DNA of 64,000 nucleotides from Flavobacteriaceae bacterium (GCA_947451525.1 CANFZM010000001.1:1-64000); one strand, 5' to 3'; positions 1 through 7,118 are shown, counted from the first letter of the stretch. Notes: generated by a model from the sequence alone, not told the origin. Numbers and translations are program-made.

Positions 1-106
1 GAATCTGCTTCAATTTTGAAACATATCCATCTGAATAATGTTTCTTTAAAACCAAATCTACACATTCTAATTTAAATGCATAGTCATATTTAACTTTTCT
101 TTCCAT
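1..106 (-). CDS. IS3-family transposase OrfA, N-terminal fragment
   Basis: Thirty-five codons from an ATG at 106 run off the left edge. The peptide starts MERKVKYDYAFKLECVDLVL, with a KLECVDLVLKKHYS stretch that resembles the first helix of the HTH domain in IS3-family OrfA proteins. It would bind the terminal inverted repeats as part of the OrfAB transposase. Only the first helix is present, so integrity of the transposase cannot be judged. The assignment rests on this short match together with the adjoining IS3-like end. Confidence 0.65.
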   Translation of the reverse strand, partial: MERKVKYDYAFKLECVDLVLKKHYSDGYVSKLKQI

Positions 107-148
107 AAAAATGCCCCAAATAGTGTCTAACTTTTTGGGGCATGTTCA
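106..148 (-). repeat. terminal inverted repeat region of the IS3-like element
   Basis: TGCCCCAAA at one side and TTTGGGGCA at the other enclose AGTGTCTAAC, so the end can itself fold. The CCCCAAAAAGTTAGACA part matches the usual IS3/IS150-type end. Exact boundaries are inferred because the opposite end is not in the window. Confidence 0.5.
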
Positions 149-170
149 ACTATCAAACTTGGCTTTTTTA

Positions 171-593
171 TTAGTTATAAACCCGAATTATATCGCCGTT
201 AACTTCTACTCGGTATTGTTTTAAAGGATATTGTTTTCCGGCACTTTGGCCTGTAAACAAATTATAATTTTCACTTCCGCAAGGGCAATTAGCATTAGAG
301 CCGCTTATAGATAAGGTGGAACAAGTAGTTAAATCTTGGTTAGGGCAAGCACCATCCCAAGCATTATAAGTACCTCCAGTGTTAAAAATAATCACTCCCC
401 TAGATGGACCATTCGCAGGATAGGCCTTAACGGCATTTCCGGCAAAATTTAATCCGCTGTAACTAGGCAAATTTTTATTTACATCCATAGAAAAACTATA
501 GTTGGGCAAAAAAGGGTTGTTGTTGCTAAACTTGTCTTTGCTACATCCAAAAATAAACCCCGAAAGAAGAATAAGGAAAAGTATTTTTTTCAT
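171..593 (-). CDS. lipoprotein with a Rieske-like fold lacking the iron-sulfur ligands
   Basis: A 140-residue protein with a lipoprotein signal (MKKILFLILLSGFIFGC, lipobox Cys17), so it is predicted to be a lipid-anchored envelope protein. The C-terminal half has a Rieske-like pattern: GACPNQD in the first ligand loop, NCPCGSENYNLFTGQ in the second, then PLKQYRVEVNGD and RVY as closing strands. True Rieske loops read CxH and CxxH; here the histidine positions are Asn and Gly/Ser, so a [2Fe-2S] cluster of the normal kind is not expected. Function unknown. Its leader begins near a minus-strand -7 box at 661-668. It stands alone between an IS end and divergent greA. Confidence 0.6.
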   Translation of the reverse strand: MKKILFLILLSGFIFGCSKDKFSNNNPFLPNYSFSMDVNKNLPSYSGLNFAGNAVKAYPANGPSRGVIIFNTGGTYNAWDGACPNQDLTTCSTLSISGSNANCPCGSENYNLFTGQSAGKQYPLKQYRVEVNGDIIRVYN

Positions 594-637
594 TTTAAAA
601 AATTTATCAAAAGATTCGTTTAAAAAATTAATTTAAT

Positions 638-645
638 TAACTTTG
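638..645 (+). promoter_or_regulatory. -7 box TAACTTTG, rightward
   Basis: TAACTTTG fits TAnnTTTG. A second match, TATCTTTG, lies at 691-698. Either could start a transcript that meets the hairpin at 706-727 before reaching greA at 836. No good TTG -33 element is present, so both are tentative. Confidence 0.35.
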
Positions 646-660
646 TATGGTATTATAATA

Positions 661-668
661 CAAAAGTA
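661..668 (-). promoter_or_regulatory. -7 box TACTTTTG for the Rieske-like lipoprotein gene
   Basis: On the minus strand the sequence reads TACTTTTG, a full match to the Bacteroidota -7 consensus TAnnTTTG, about 68 nt before the ATG at 593. No clear TTG -33 element is seen. A plus-strand TAACTTTG (638-645) faces it, giving divergent, nearly overlapping promoters. Confidence 0.45.
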
Positions 669-705
669 GGAATTTAATATACAAAATATTTATCTTTGAA
701 AAAAG

Positions 706-727
706 AAATCCCGTCTTGATGGGATTT
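706..727. terminator. hairpin with T-tract upstream of greA
   Basis: AAATCCC and GGGATTT pair around an 8-nt loop and are followed by TTTTTT; on the minus strand the hairpin is followed by TTTCTTTTTTC. It can act in either direction. It lies between divergent genes, where a terminator is not required, so it may end a short leader RNA or act as an attenuator for greA. Confidence 0.5.
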
Positions 728-835
728 TTTCTATTTTAGGATAACGTTTGAAAATTAGTTTAGTATACGAATTACAAAATAATAACTTCGTTTTAACATA
801 GTTGCTAAAACTTGAAGTAAATAAAGAAATAAATT

Positions 836-1312
836 ATGAGCACTGTATCTTATTACACCGCAGAAGGCCTGAAAAAATTAAAAGAAGAATTAGATCACTT
901 AAAAAGCGTGATGCGCCCTAAAGCATCCGCAGACATTGCAGAGGCTAGAGATAAAGGTGATTTATCTGAAAATGCCGAATACGATGCTGCCAAAGAAGCA
1001 CAAGGAATGTTGGAAATGCGTATTGCTAAGTTGGAAGAAGTGCACTCTAATGCAAGACTAATTGACGAAAGTCATTTGGATACCTCTAAAGTTTTGGTTT
1101 TATCTAATGTAAAAATTAAAAACCAAACCAACGGAATGGAAATGACCTATACCTTGGTTGCCGAAAGTGAAGCCGATTTAAAAACAGGAAAAATATCGGT
1201 AACTTCTCCTATCGGGAAAGGTTTATTAGGAAAATCAGTTGGTGAATTTGCCGAAATCACGGTTCCTAATGGCGTATTGAAATTTGAAGTTTTAGAAATT
1301 TCTAGAGACTAA
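836..1312 (+). CDS. greA: transcription elongation factor GreA
   Basis: A 158-residue protein, the usual GreA length. It stimulates transcript cleavage in backtracked RNA polymerase by reaching into the secondary channel. Residues 1-75 form the antiparallel coiled coil, with the tip motif GDLSENAEYDAA; Asp42 and Glu45 correspond to the Mg-coordinating acidic pair of E. coli GreA. The remaining part is the FKBP-like C-terminal domain, with TSPIGKGLLGK typical of it. The gene is followed 2 nt later by a HIT-family gene, so the two probably share a transcript. The ATG at 836 is the only start giving the full coiled coil. Confidence 0.97.
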   Translation: MSTVSYYTAEGLKKLKEELDHLKSVMRPKASADIAEARDKGDLSENAEYDAAKEAQGMLEMRIAKLEEVHSNARLIDESHLDTSKVLVLSNVKIKNQTNGMEMTYTLVAESEADLKTGKISVTSPIGKGLLGKSVGEFAEITVPNGVLKFEVLEISRD

Positions 1313-1314
1313 TC

Positions 1315-1704
1315 ATGTCTAGTATTTTTACCAAAATAGTAAACGGAGAAATTCCGTGTTATAAAATAGCCGAAGACGAACACTTTTTGGCCTTTTTAGA
1401 TGTAAACCCCAATGCAAAAGGACATACTCTGTGTATTCCGAAGCAAGAAATCAATAAGATTTTTGATATGGAAGAGGATCTATATCTTGGTTTAATGCAG
1501 TTTTCTAGAAAAATTGCAGTTGCACTTGAAAAAGCAATACCGTGCAAACGAATTGGCATGGCGGTTATTGGCCTTGAAGTGCCTCACGCACACGTGCATC
1601 TAATTCCGTTAAACGAAATGGACGAAATGCGTTTTCAAAATAAAGTAACACTTACCAAAGAAGAATTTGAAAGCATTGTAAAAGCGGTTCAAGCCAATTT
1701 ATAA
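1315..1704 (+). CDS. HIT-family nucleotide hydrolase
   Basis: A 129-residue histidine triad protein. The triad is HAHVHLIP at residues 91-98 (His91, His93, His95); His93 is expected to be the nucleophile. The N-terminal IFTKIVNGEIPCYKIAED and GHTLCIPKQE segments are standard for the Hint/Fhit-like HIT branch. Such proteins hydrolyse AMP-linked small molecules; the natural substrate here is not known. The start lies 2 nt after greA's stop codon, indicating co-transcription, an arrangement I recall from other flavobacteria. A strong hairpin follows at 1723-1755. Confidence 0.93.
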   Translation: MSSIFTKIVNGEIPCYKIAEDEHFLAFLDVNPNAKGHTLCIPKQEINKIFDMEEDLYLGLMQFSRKIAVALEKAIPCKRIGMAVIGLEVPHAHVHLIPLNEMDEMRFQNKVTLTKEEFESIVKAVQANL

Positions 1705-1722
1705 TACGTTAAATAACGAATC

Positions 1723-1755
1723 AATTCCATTAATTTTCTTTAAATTAGTGGAATT
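1723..1755 (+). terminator. intrinsic terminator after greA-HIT
   Basis: AATTCCA-T-TAATTT pairs with AAATTA-G-TGGAATT across a short TCTT loop, and TATTTTTATAT follows. It ends the two-gene transcript before the next signal-peptide gene at 1783. Confidence 0.7.
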
Positions 1756-1782
1756 TATTTTTATATCTAAAGGCAATTATTC

Positions 1783-2919
1783 ATGAAAAATTATTGTTTT
1801 CTTTTTCTGTTCCTTTCCTGCTTCAGTTATGGGCAATACGAAGCTGTGGACAAAAAAATGACACAAATTCCAGATAGTCTTACCACTTCTACCACTAAAA
1901 TTGCCGATTATATTTCTAGTAATTTTAAAGCTCCTAATGATAAAATTCGGGCAGTTTTCTTTTGGACGGCATCCACTATTAGTTATGATGTGGTGAACAT
2001 GTTAAACCAAGATCCGAACCAAACGGAGGAGTTTAAAATCAAGTCGGCACTAGATTCTAGAAAAGGAGTTTGCATGCACTATGCAGCGGTTTTTAATGAT
2101 TTAGCCAATAAAGTTGGAGTTCGCACTTATGTTATTGAAGGTTATACCAAACAATTCGGGAAAATTGCAACTCTTGGACATGCGTGGTGTGCTTCGCAAT
2201 TGGATGGCAAATGGTTATTGTTTGATCCTACTTGGGGTTCGGGCTATGTTTTAAACCAAAAGTATATAAAGAAGCTAAACAACTCTTTTTTCAAAGCCGA
2301 ACCTAGTCAATTTATTCTTTCTCACATGCCTTTTGATTTTTTGTGGCAATTTCTGGCGACTCCTATTACCAATGCCGAGTTTTATGGTGGTAAAAAAGAC
2401 CCTAAAAACGCAAAAATTATTTTTGATTATCAAACCCAAATAAATCGATTTGATAGTTTATCCGATTCGGATAAAGCCTTTGAAGCAGCAGAACGAATTG
2501 AGAAAAACGGCTTGCAAAATAAGTTGATTATAGACCAATATAATTTTAAAAAGAAAGATTTTACAATTTTAAAAGCAAATAATAACATCGAAAAATTAAA
2601 TGCGGTTGTAAATAATTACAATGAAGCAATAGGTTTGTTGAATGATTTTTCACGATTTCGATTTAACAAATTCAAACCCGAACAAACCGATGAAGTGCTG
2701 CGAAAAAACATGCAAGAGTTATCGGATAAAATGAATAAATGCAAAGAAGATGTTTACAACATTGGTTTTGTGGGTAACGAAAACACTTCGAATTTAAAGA
2801 ATTTAAAGAAAATGATTTTGGATGCTGTGGAACAAACCGATAAGCAAAAAACATTTCTAGATACTTATTTAAGCAAAGGTTTCGTGGGAAGAAAATTAAT
2901 GATGAGTAAGTTTCGTTGA
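1783..2919 (+). CDS. secreted transglutaminase-like (papain-fold) protein
   Basis: A 378-residue protein with a cleavable signal peptide (MKNYCFLFLFLSCFSYGQ). The transglutaminase-core region covers about residues 40-160. The triad is visible: Cys97 in SRKGVCMHYA, His133 in LGHAWCA and Asp148 in FDPTWGSGYV. These bacterial proteins are usually taken to be proteases or amidases rather than cross-linkers; the substrate is unknown. The C-terminal 200 residues are Lys/Asn-rich and predicted mostly helical, with no family I recognise. It ends 21 bp from the convergent stop of a histidine kinase gene. Confidence 0.85.
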   Translation: MKNYCFLFLFLSCFSYGQYEAVDKKMTQIPDSLTTSTTKIADYISSNFKAPNDKIRAVFFWTASTISYDVVNMLNQDPNQTEEFKIKSALDSRKGVCMHYAAVFNDLANKVGVRTYVIEGYTKQFGKIATLGHAWCASQLDGKWLLFDPTWGSGYVLNQKYIKKLNNSFFKAEPSQFILSHMPFDFLWQFLATPITNAEFYGGKKDPKNAKIIFDYQTQINRFDSLSDSDKAFEAAERIEKNGLQNKLIIDQYNFKKKDFTILKANNNIEKLNAVVNNYNEAIGLLNDFSRFRFNKFKPEQTDEVLRKNMQELSDKMNKCKEDVYNIGFVGNENTSNLKNLKKMILDAVEQTDKQKTFLDTYLSKGFVGRKLMMSKFR

Positions 2920-2940
2920 GTTATTGCAGAAAACTTCTTT

Positions 2941-4089
2941 TTACCCCAACTTGTACGAAATCTGCATCGTAGTTCCCACTCCAATTTCAGAATGCGCTAC
3001 TTTTATTTTTCCTTTGTGGTATTCTTCTACAATACGTTTGGTTAGGGATAAGCCCAATCCCCAACCACGTTTTTTGGTGGTAAATCCTGGTTCAAAAACC
3101 CTTTTAAATTGATTCTTCGGAATCCCTTTTCCAGAGTCGGTAATGTTTATCCTAACGTGTTGCCCTTCTTTTTCAATTGCAAGAGTTAATGCGCCCCTCC
3201 CTTTCATGGCGTCAATGGCATTTTTCATTAAATTTTCTATCGTCCAACTGTGCAATTCGGGATTCAAGGAAATAAAAATGGGTTCTTTGGGAGCAACAAA
3301 ATCAAAGGTAACTTGATGTGAAAATCGGGACTTTAAATAATCAAAAGAATTATGCGTTTCTTCAATAACATCCTTTTTTTCTACTATAGGTTCTGAGCCA
3401 ATTTTAGAAAATCGATCAGTAATTGTTTGCAATCGGTTAATGTCTTTTTCAATTTCTACAATTATAGTTTCCGAAACATTATCGGCTTTCATAATTTCGA
3501 GCCAACCAATTAATGACGATAAAGGAGTGCCAATTTGGTGCGCAGTTTCTTTTGCCATACCAGCCCAAAGTTTGTTTTGGGTTGCCATTTTGGTACTTTT
3601 ATAAAAGTTATACACTAAGGCTCCAAAAAGAAAAATAATAAGCAACAAAGCAATTGGGTAGTATTTTAATTTATTCAATAAAGAAGAATTTCCGTAGTAT
3701 AAATATTGAAATTTACCAGGAGAATATTCCATCTTTATGGCATCGTTTTCTGATTTTAATTTCTCTAAAAAGCCCGCAAGTTTATTTTTATCATTGGAAA
3801 TATCTTCTTCAATATTTATATGGTTAATTATTTTGTTGTCTTGGGTAACAATAATCGGGATACTTGCATTTTGAATGATTTTCAACGGCAATTCGGTATC
3901 GGCATTAACATCGGCGTTGTTTAATGTTTTCAATGCCAAGGCCCATTGTTCCATTTTTACCCGCTCTTCATTTTTAAATATTTGAAAGAAAGAATAAGTA
4001 TTCCACAAAATAAGGGTAACGATTAAAAAGGATGCGAGAATAATAACCCAACGTGTACTATTTCTTTTATCGGAAAACTGCATGGACAA
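2941..4089 (-). CDS. membrane-bound sensor histidine kinase
   Basis: A 382-residue kinase with two membrane segments (about 13-35 and 143-163) bracketing a roughly 105-residue extracytoplasmic sensor. The H-box is AKETAHQIGTPLSSL, with His184 as the phospho-acceptor. The catalytic domain shows the N-box (NLMKNAIDAM), G1 (DSGKGIP), the F-box (FEPGFTT) and G2 (RGWGLGLSLTKRIV). No HAMP is evident and no response regulator lies beside it, so it is an orphan kinase in this window. The signal is unknown. Upstream is a repeat-containing spacer (4090-4338). Confidence 0.93.
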   Translation of the reverse strand: MSMQFSDKRNSTRWVIILASFLIVTLILWNTYSFFQIFKNEERVKMEQWALALKTLNNADVNADTELPLKIIQNASIPIIVTQDNKIINHINIEEDISNDKNKLAGFLEKLKSENDAIKMEYSPGKFQYLYYGNSSLLNKLKYYPIALLLIIFLFGALVYNFYKSTKMATQNKLWAGMAKETAHQIGTPLSSLIGWLEIMKADNVSETIIVEIEKDINRLQTITDRFSKIGSEPIVEKKDVIEETHNSFDYLKSRFSHQVTFDFVAPKEPIFISLNPELHSWTIENLMKNAIDAMKGRGALTLAIEKEGQHVRINITDSGKGIPKNQFKRVFEPGFTTKKRGWGLGLSLTKRIVEEYHKGKIKVAHSEIGVGTTMQISYKLG

Positions 4090-4155
4090 ATTTTTGTTTA
4101 AAAGTAAGAAAAAAATAATTGCTGTGGGAAAATGGCATAAGGAAACCTATTTTTT

Positions 4156-4236
4156 CGCCACAGATTGCACGGATTATATAGATTTCATTTTTTTATTACA
4201 TTATATAATCCGTAAGAATCTGTACAATCTGTGGCA
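4156..4236. repeat. imperfect inverted repeat of the CACAGATT type
   Basis: GCCACAGATTGCACGGATT... on the left is matched by the reverse complement ...AATCTGTACAATCTGTGGC on the right, with an extra 10-12 nt in the right arm, and TATATAATCCGT repeats the inner part. Related CAGATTTCACAGATT words occur at 7120-7195. It fills most of the spacer between the divergent kinase and flavin reductase genes. It looks like a decayed member of a dispersed intergenic family. Confidence 0.5.
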
Positions 4237-4264
4237 AAAAAACTAGAGTATCTGAAAGCATCTA

Positions 4265-4313
4265 TTTATTGAATTTGATTTTTGAAATTGCCATTGAATT
4301 TTGCCATTGCATT
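4265..4313. repeat. degenerate TTGAATTTGA / TTGCCATTG repeat
   Basis: Short imperfect copies of TTGAATTTG, TTGAAATTG and TTGCCATTG follow one another just before the flavin reductase gene. A very similar stretch precedes aat at 5691-5748. The repeat creates a spurious in-frame upstream ATG in both cases. Confidence 0.45.
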
Positions 4314-4324
4314 TCTTATATTTG
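4294..4324 (+). promoter_or_regulatory. promoter of the flavin reductase-like gene
   Basis: TTG at 4294-4296, a 20-nt spacer and TATATTTG at 4317-4324 fit the Bacteroidota promoter. The -7 box sits 15 nt before ATG 4339 and inside the longer open frame that begins at 4282, which argues for 4339 as the true start. Confidence 0.6.
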
Positions 4325-4338
4325 TAAAAATTGAAACC

Positions 4339-5214
4339 ATGCTAACTATTGATCCTAAAGAAATTTCTACAGCCAAATTGCAAGGCTATTTGCAAAGTGC
4401 CATTGCACCTAGGCCTATTGCTTTTGCAAGTACGATAGATAAAAATGGGAAACCGAATTTATCTCCGTTTAGTTTTTTCAATGTTTTTAGTGCCAATCCG
4501 CCAATTTTAGTTTTTTCACCTGCTCGACGCGTCCGCGATAATTCTATCAAGCATACTCTGATCAATTGCCAAGACACCAAGCAAGTGGTTATTAATGTGG
4601 TGAATTTTGATATGGTGCAACAAATGTCGTTGTCCAGTACTGAATATGCCGATGGCGTAAATGAATTTGAAAAAGCCGGACTAACTGCAATCCCTTCCGA
4701 GTTAGTGAAGCCCTATCGTGTAGCCGAAAGCCCAGTCCAATTTGAATGTGTTGTGAACCAAATAATCCCCCTTGGAACAGAAGGTGGTGCCGGAAATATG
4801 ATTATTTGCGAAGTAGTAAAAATTCATATTAACGAAGCAGTTTTGGATGCCAATGGAATAATTGATCCTGTGAAAATTGATTTGGTTTCTCGTTTGGGAG
4901 GCAATTGGTATTCTAGAGCCAACCAAGGCCTTTTTGAAGTCGAAAAACCACTAGCAACTTTAGGAATTGGAGTAGATGCCATTCCGGATTTTGTCAAGGA
5001 AAGCCCTATATTTAAAGGAAATGATTTAGGAAAATTAGGAAATGTGGAAGCATTGCCTACAGAAGAAGAAATTACTATATTTGTAAAACAAAATTTTGAA
5101 GTAAAAGGAGTTTTGAGTGCCGATGATGAAATGAAAAAACACCAATTGGCCAAAGAATATTTAGATAAAAATGAAGCGCTAACTGCTTGGAAAGTGCTTT
5201 TAGCAAAACAATAA
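4339..5214 (+). CDS. flavin reductase-like (FMN-binding split-barrel) protein
   Basis: A 291-residue protein with the flavin reductase-like split-barrel in its first 200 residues: APRPIAFASTIDKNGKPNLSPFSFFN binds the flavin phosphate and ring, and NPPILVFSPARRVRD follows. It probably uses FMN and NAD(P)H; the partner oxygenase or substrate is unknown. The last 80 residues are a charged, helical extension. The frame is open from ATG 4282, but that start falls in a TTGAAATTGCCATTG-like repeat and upstream of the promoter, so 4339 (MLTIDPKEIS) is preferred. DUF3127 follows after 13 nt and is probably co-transcribed. Confidence 0.88.
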   Translation: MLTIDPKEISTAKLQGYLQSAIAPRPIAFASTIDKNGKPNLSPFSFFNVFSANPPILVFSPARRVRDNSIKHTLINCQDTKQVVINVVNFDMVQQMSLSSTEYADGVNEFEKAGLTAIPSELVKPYRVAESPVQFECVVNQIIPLGTEGGAGNMIICEVVKIHINEAVLDANGIIDPVKIDLVSRLGGNWYSRANQGLFEVEKPLATLGIGVDAIPDFVKESPIFKGNDLGKLGNVEALPTEEEITIFVKQNFEVKGVLSADDEMKKHQLAKEYLDKNEALTAWKVLLAKQ

Positions 5215-5227
5215 ATTTAGAATAATT

Positions 5228-5605
5228 ATGGAAGTATCAGGAAAAGTAAAAGTGGTTGGAGGAGAACAACAAGTAAGTCCAACATTTAAAAAAAGAGAAT
5301 TAGTAGTTACTACCGACGAGCAGTATCCACAAAGCATCATGATTGAATTTGTTCAAGACAAATGCGATTTATTAAATAATGTTACTGTTGGTGAAGACGT
5401 AAAAGTTTCCATCAATTTAGGAGGAAGAGAATGGGTTAATCCACAAGGAGAAACTAAATATTTCAATTCTATCAAAGGTTGGAGAATCGAAAAAAATCAA
5501 GCAGCAGCACCAGCATCTCAAGCGATGCCTCCAATGCCAGCAGCCGAAGCATTTGCTCCAGCAACGGATTTCAAAGAAGAAGAACACGACGATTTACCTT
5601 TCTAA
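5228..5605 (+). CDS. DUF3127 OB-fold-like protein with an SSB-like acidic tail
   Basis: A 125-residue DUF3127 protein, a family known mainly from Bacteroidota. Residues 1-90 are the conserved domain (MEVSGKVKVVGGEQQVSPTF, REWVNPQGETKYFNSI); an OB-like fold is likely from the strand pattern. An Ala/Pro-rich linker follows, then the acidic end EEEHDDLPF. That ending closely resembles the C-terminal peptide of bacterial SSB (DDDIPF), which recruits DNA-repair proteins. A nucleic-acid role is therefore plausible but unproven. It lies 13 nt after the flavin reductase gene. Confidence 0.88.
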   Translation: MEVSGKVKVVGGEQQVSPTFKKRELVVTTDEQYPQSIMIEFVQDKCDLLNNVTVGEDVKVSINLGGREWVNPQGETKYFNSIKGWRIEKNQAAAPASQAMPPMPAAEAFAPATDFKEEEHDDLPF

Positions 5606-5690
5606 TAAGTTAGAAGTCAGAAGATGGAAGTCAGAAGTTTAAGTAGTACTTGAATTTCTGGCTTTTTTATTGAAATTTTTATTTTTTTGA

Positions 5691-5748
5691 ATTTGAAGTT
5701 GATTTTTGTAATTGTTATTGAAGTTGATTTTTGCCATTGATATTGAAT
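5691..5748. repeat. degenerate TTGAAGTTGATTTTTG repeat before aat
   Basis: AGTTGATTTTTG occurs twice, separated by TAATTGTTATTGA, and is followed by CCATTGATATTGA. It resembles the stretch at 4265-4313. Just before it (5610-5640) lies a second low-complexity stretch with repeated GAAGTCAGAAG. Confidence 0.45.
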
Positions 5749-6405
5749 ATGTATTTCCTAACCAAAGAACTATTTTTCCCGCCAGTAGAAGAAGCCAATT
5801 ACGAAGGTGTTTTGGCTGTGGGTGGTGATTTGTCGGTAGAGCGATTGTTGTTGGCTTATACCAAAGGCATTTTTCCGTGGTTTGATGCCGACGATCCTAT
5901 ACTTTGGTGGGCTCCGCCAGAACGAATGGTGGTGAATCCTTTGGATTATAAAGTTTCGAAAAGTATGCGTAACATCCTCAACAGAAATAGTTTTGAAGTA
6001 ACCATCAACCAAGATTTTGCTGCCGTAATTTCTAATTGCCAAACGATAGAACGTAAAGAGCAACAAGGCACTTGGATTTCTGCAGAAATAATAAAATCCT
6101 ATACCCAATTGCACCAATTAGGGAAAGTTATTTCCTTTGAAGTTTGGCAAAATAACGAATTAGTAGGCGGATTGTATGGAGTAGATTTAGGACACGTTTT
6201 CTGTGGCGAAAGCATGTTTTCTAAAGTGCCGAACGCCAGTAAAGTTGCCTTTGTAAAGTTGATAGAATATTTGAAAGTTCATAATTACAAACTTTTAGAT
6301 TGCCAAGTACACAACGACCATTTAGAAAAATTAGGTGCTTTTGAAATCTCCAGAGATCTATTCATGAAGATTTTAAAAAACTGCAAACTGACCACTGATC
6401 ACTAA
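5749..6405 (+). CDS. aat: leucyl/phenylalanyl-tRNA--protein transferase
   Basis: A 218-residue Aat enzyme, which transfers Leu or Phe from tRNA to N-terminal Lys/Arg of proteins and so marks them for ClpS/ClpAP (N-degron pathway). Family motifs are present: FPPVEEANYEGVLAVGGDLS, YTKGIFPWF, PILWWAPPERMVV, GLYGVDLGHVFCGESMFS and LLDCQVHNDHLEKLGA. Start 5749 (MYFLTKELFFP) matches the family N-terminus; the ATG six codons upstream lies in the repeat. The stop overlaps by 4 bp the convergent stop of tag. Confidence 0.96.
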   Translation: MYFLTKELFFPPVEEANYEGVLAVGGDLSVERLLLAYTKGIFPWFDADDPILWWAPPERMVVNPLDYKVSKSMRNILNRNSFEVTINQDFAAVISNCQTIERKEQQGTWISAEIIKSYTQLHQLGKVISFEVWQNNELVGGLYGVDLGHVFCGESMFSKVPNASKVAFVKLIEYLKVHNYKLLDCQVHNDHLEKLGAFEISRDLFMKILKNCKLTTDH

Positions 6406-6962
6406 TCCCTCGTCCAGCAACCCTCCACATGATCGTTCACCATTCCGGTCGCTTGCATGTGTGCATAAACTACTGTAGTGCCTACAAATTTGAATCCGCG
6501 TTTTTTTAAATCTTTACTAATAGCATCCGAAAGTGGCGTAGAAGCAGGAATCTCCTTAAGTGTTTTCGGATTGTTATCTATAGGTTTTCCTTCGGTAAAT
6601 TTCCAAATATAATTAGAGAAACTTCCAAATTCCTTTTGCACTTCTATAAATGCAATAGCATTAGCAACGGCGGCTCTTACTTTAAGTTTGTTTCTAATAA
6701 TTCCGGCATCCAATAGCAATTCCTGAATTTTCTCTTCATCATATTGTGCTACTTTTCGGTAATCAAAATCGGCAAAAGCCTTACGAAAGTTATCTCGTTT
6801 TTTCAAAACCATATACCAACTCAATCCAGCCTGAAAAGTTTCCAAGATTAAAAATTCAAAAAGTTGTTGGTCATCATAAATAGGTTTACCCCATTCCTCA
6901 TCGTGGTACTTCCGATATAAATCATCTTTTTCGCACCAAGCACAACGGTTTTTTGTTTGCAT
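6402..6962 (-). CDS. tag: DNA-3-methyladenine glycosylase I
   Basis: A 186-residue Tag protein that removes 3-methyladenine from alkylated DNA. The zinc snap of the family is complete: Cys7 (RCAWC), His20 (YHDEEWG), His178 and Cys182 (DHVEGCW). ETFQAGLSW contains the conserved catalytic-site Glu, and the helix-hairpin-helix-like core follows. Length equals that of the E. coli enzyme. The gene is convergent with aat with a 4-bp overlap of stop codons, and its start faces the repeat-filled spacer 6963-7296. Confidence 0.96.
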   Translation of the reverse strand: MQTKNRCAWCEKDDLYRKYHDEEWGKPIYDDQQLFEFLILETFQAGLSWYMVLKKRDNFRKAFADFDYRKVAQYDEEKIQELLLDAGIIRNKLKVRAAVANAIAFIEVQKEFGSFSNYIWKFTEGKPIDNNPKTLKEIPASTPLSDAISKDLKKRGFKFVGTTVVYAHMQATGMVNDHVEGCWTRD

Positions 6963-7045
6963 TTTTCAATTTGTTTATGGAAAGAGTTAACCCCATTTTG
7001 CTAAAGTCCAAAGATATTATTTTAAATAGTTACTAAATAAAAAAA

Positions 7046-7108
7046 TCAAACCATTAAGATATTAAGTTCCATTAAGGCTTAATGAAACTTAATATCTTAA
7101 TGGTTTGA
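7046..7108. repeat. ACCATTAAG-type palindromic repeat, copy 1
   Basis: Two perfect 23-bp inverted arms (7046-7068 and 7086-7108), starting TCAAACCATTAAGATATTAA, enclose a 17-nt centre that contains CATTAAGGCTTAATG. Related copies lie at 50571-50609 and 51816-51871. The whole could fold as a long hairpin. It lies between tag and the M3 peptidase gene. Confidence 0.7.
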
Positions 7109-7118
7109 AATGATTTTA

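Larger units (their letters stand above)
1..148 (-). mobile_element. IS3-family insertion sequence, right-hand end only (truncated by window edge)
   Basis: The minus strand reads, from 148 inward, TGAACATGCCCCAAAAAG then TTAGACACTATTTGGGGC and an ATG at 106. An end beginning TGAAC...CCCCAAAAAGTTAGACA is typical of IS3-family (IS150-like) elements, and the short frame that follows looks like the first residues of an OrfA-type helix-turn-helix transposase. The outer edge is therefore placed at about 148, only 22 bp from the stop of the next gene. The rest lies outside the window, so target duplication and the other end cannot be checked. Confidence 0.7.
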
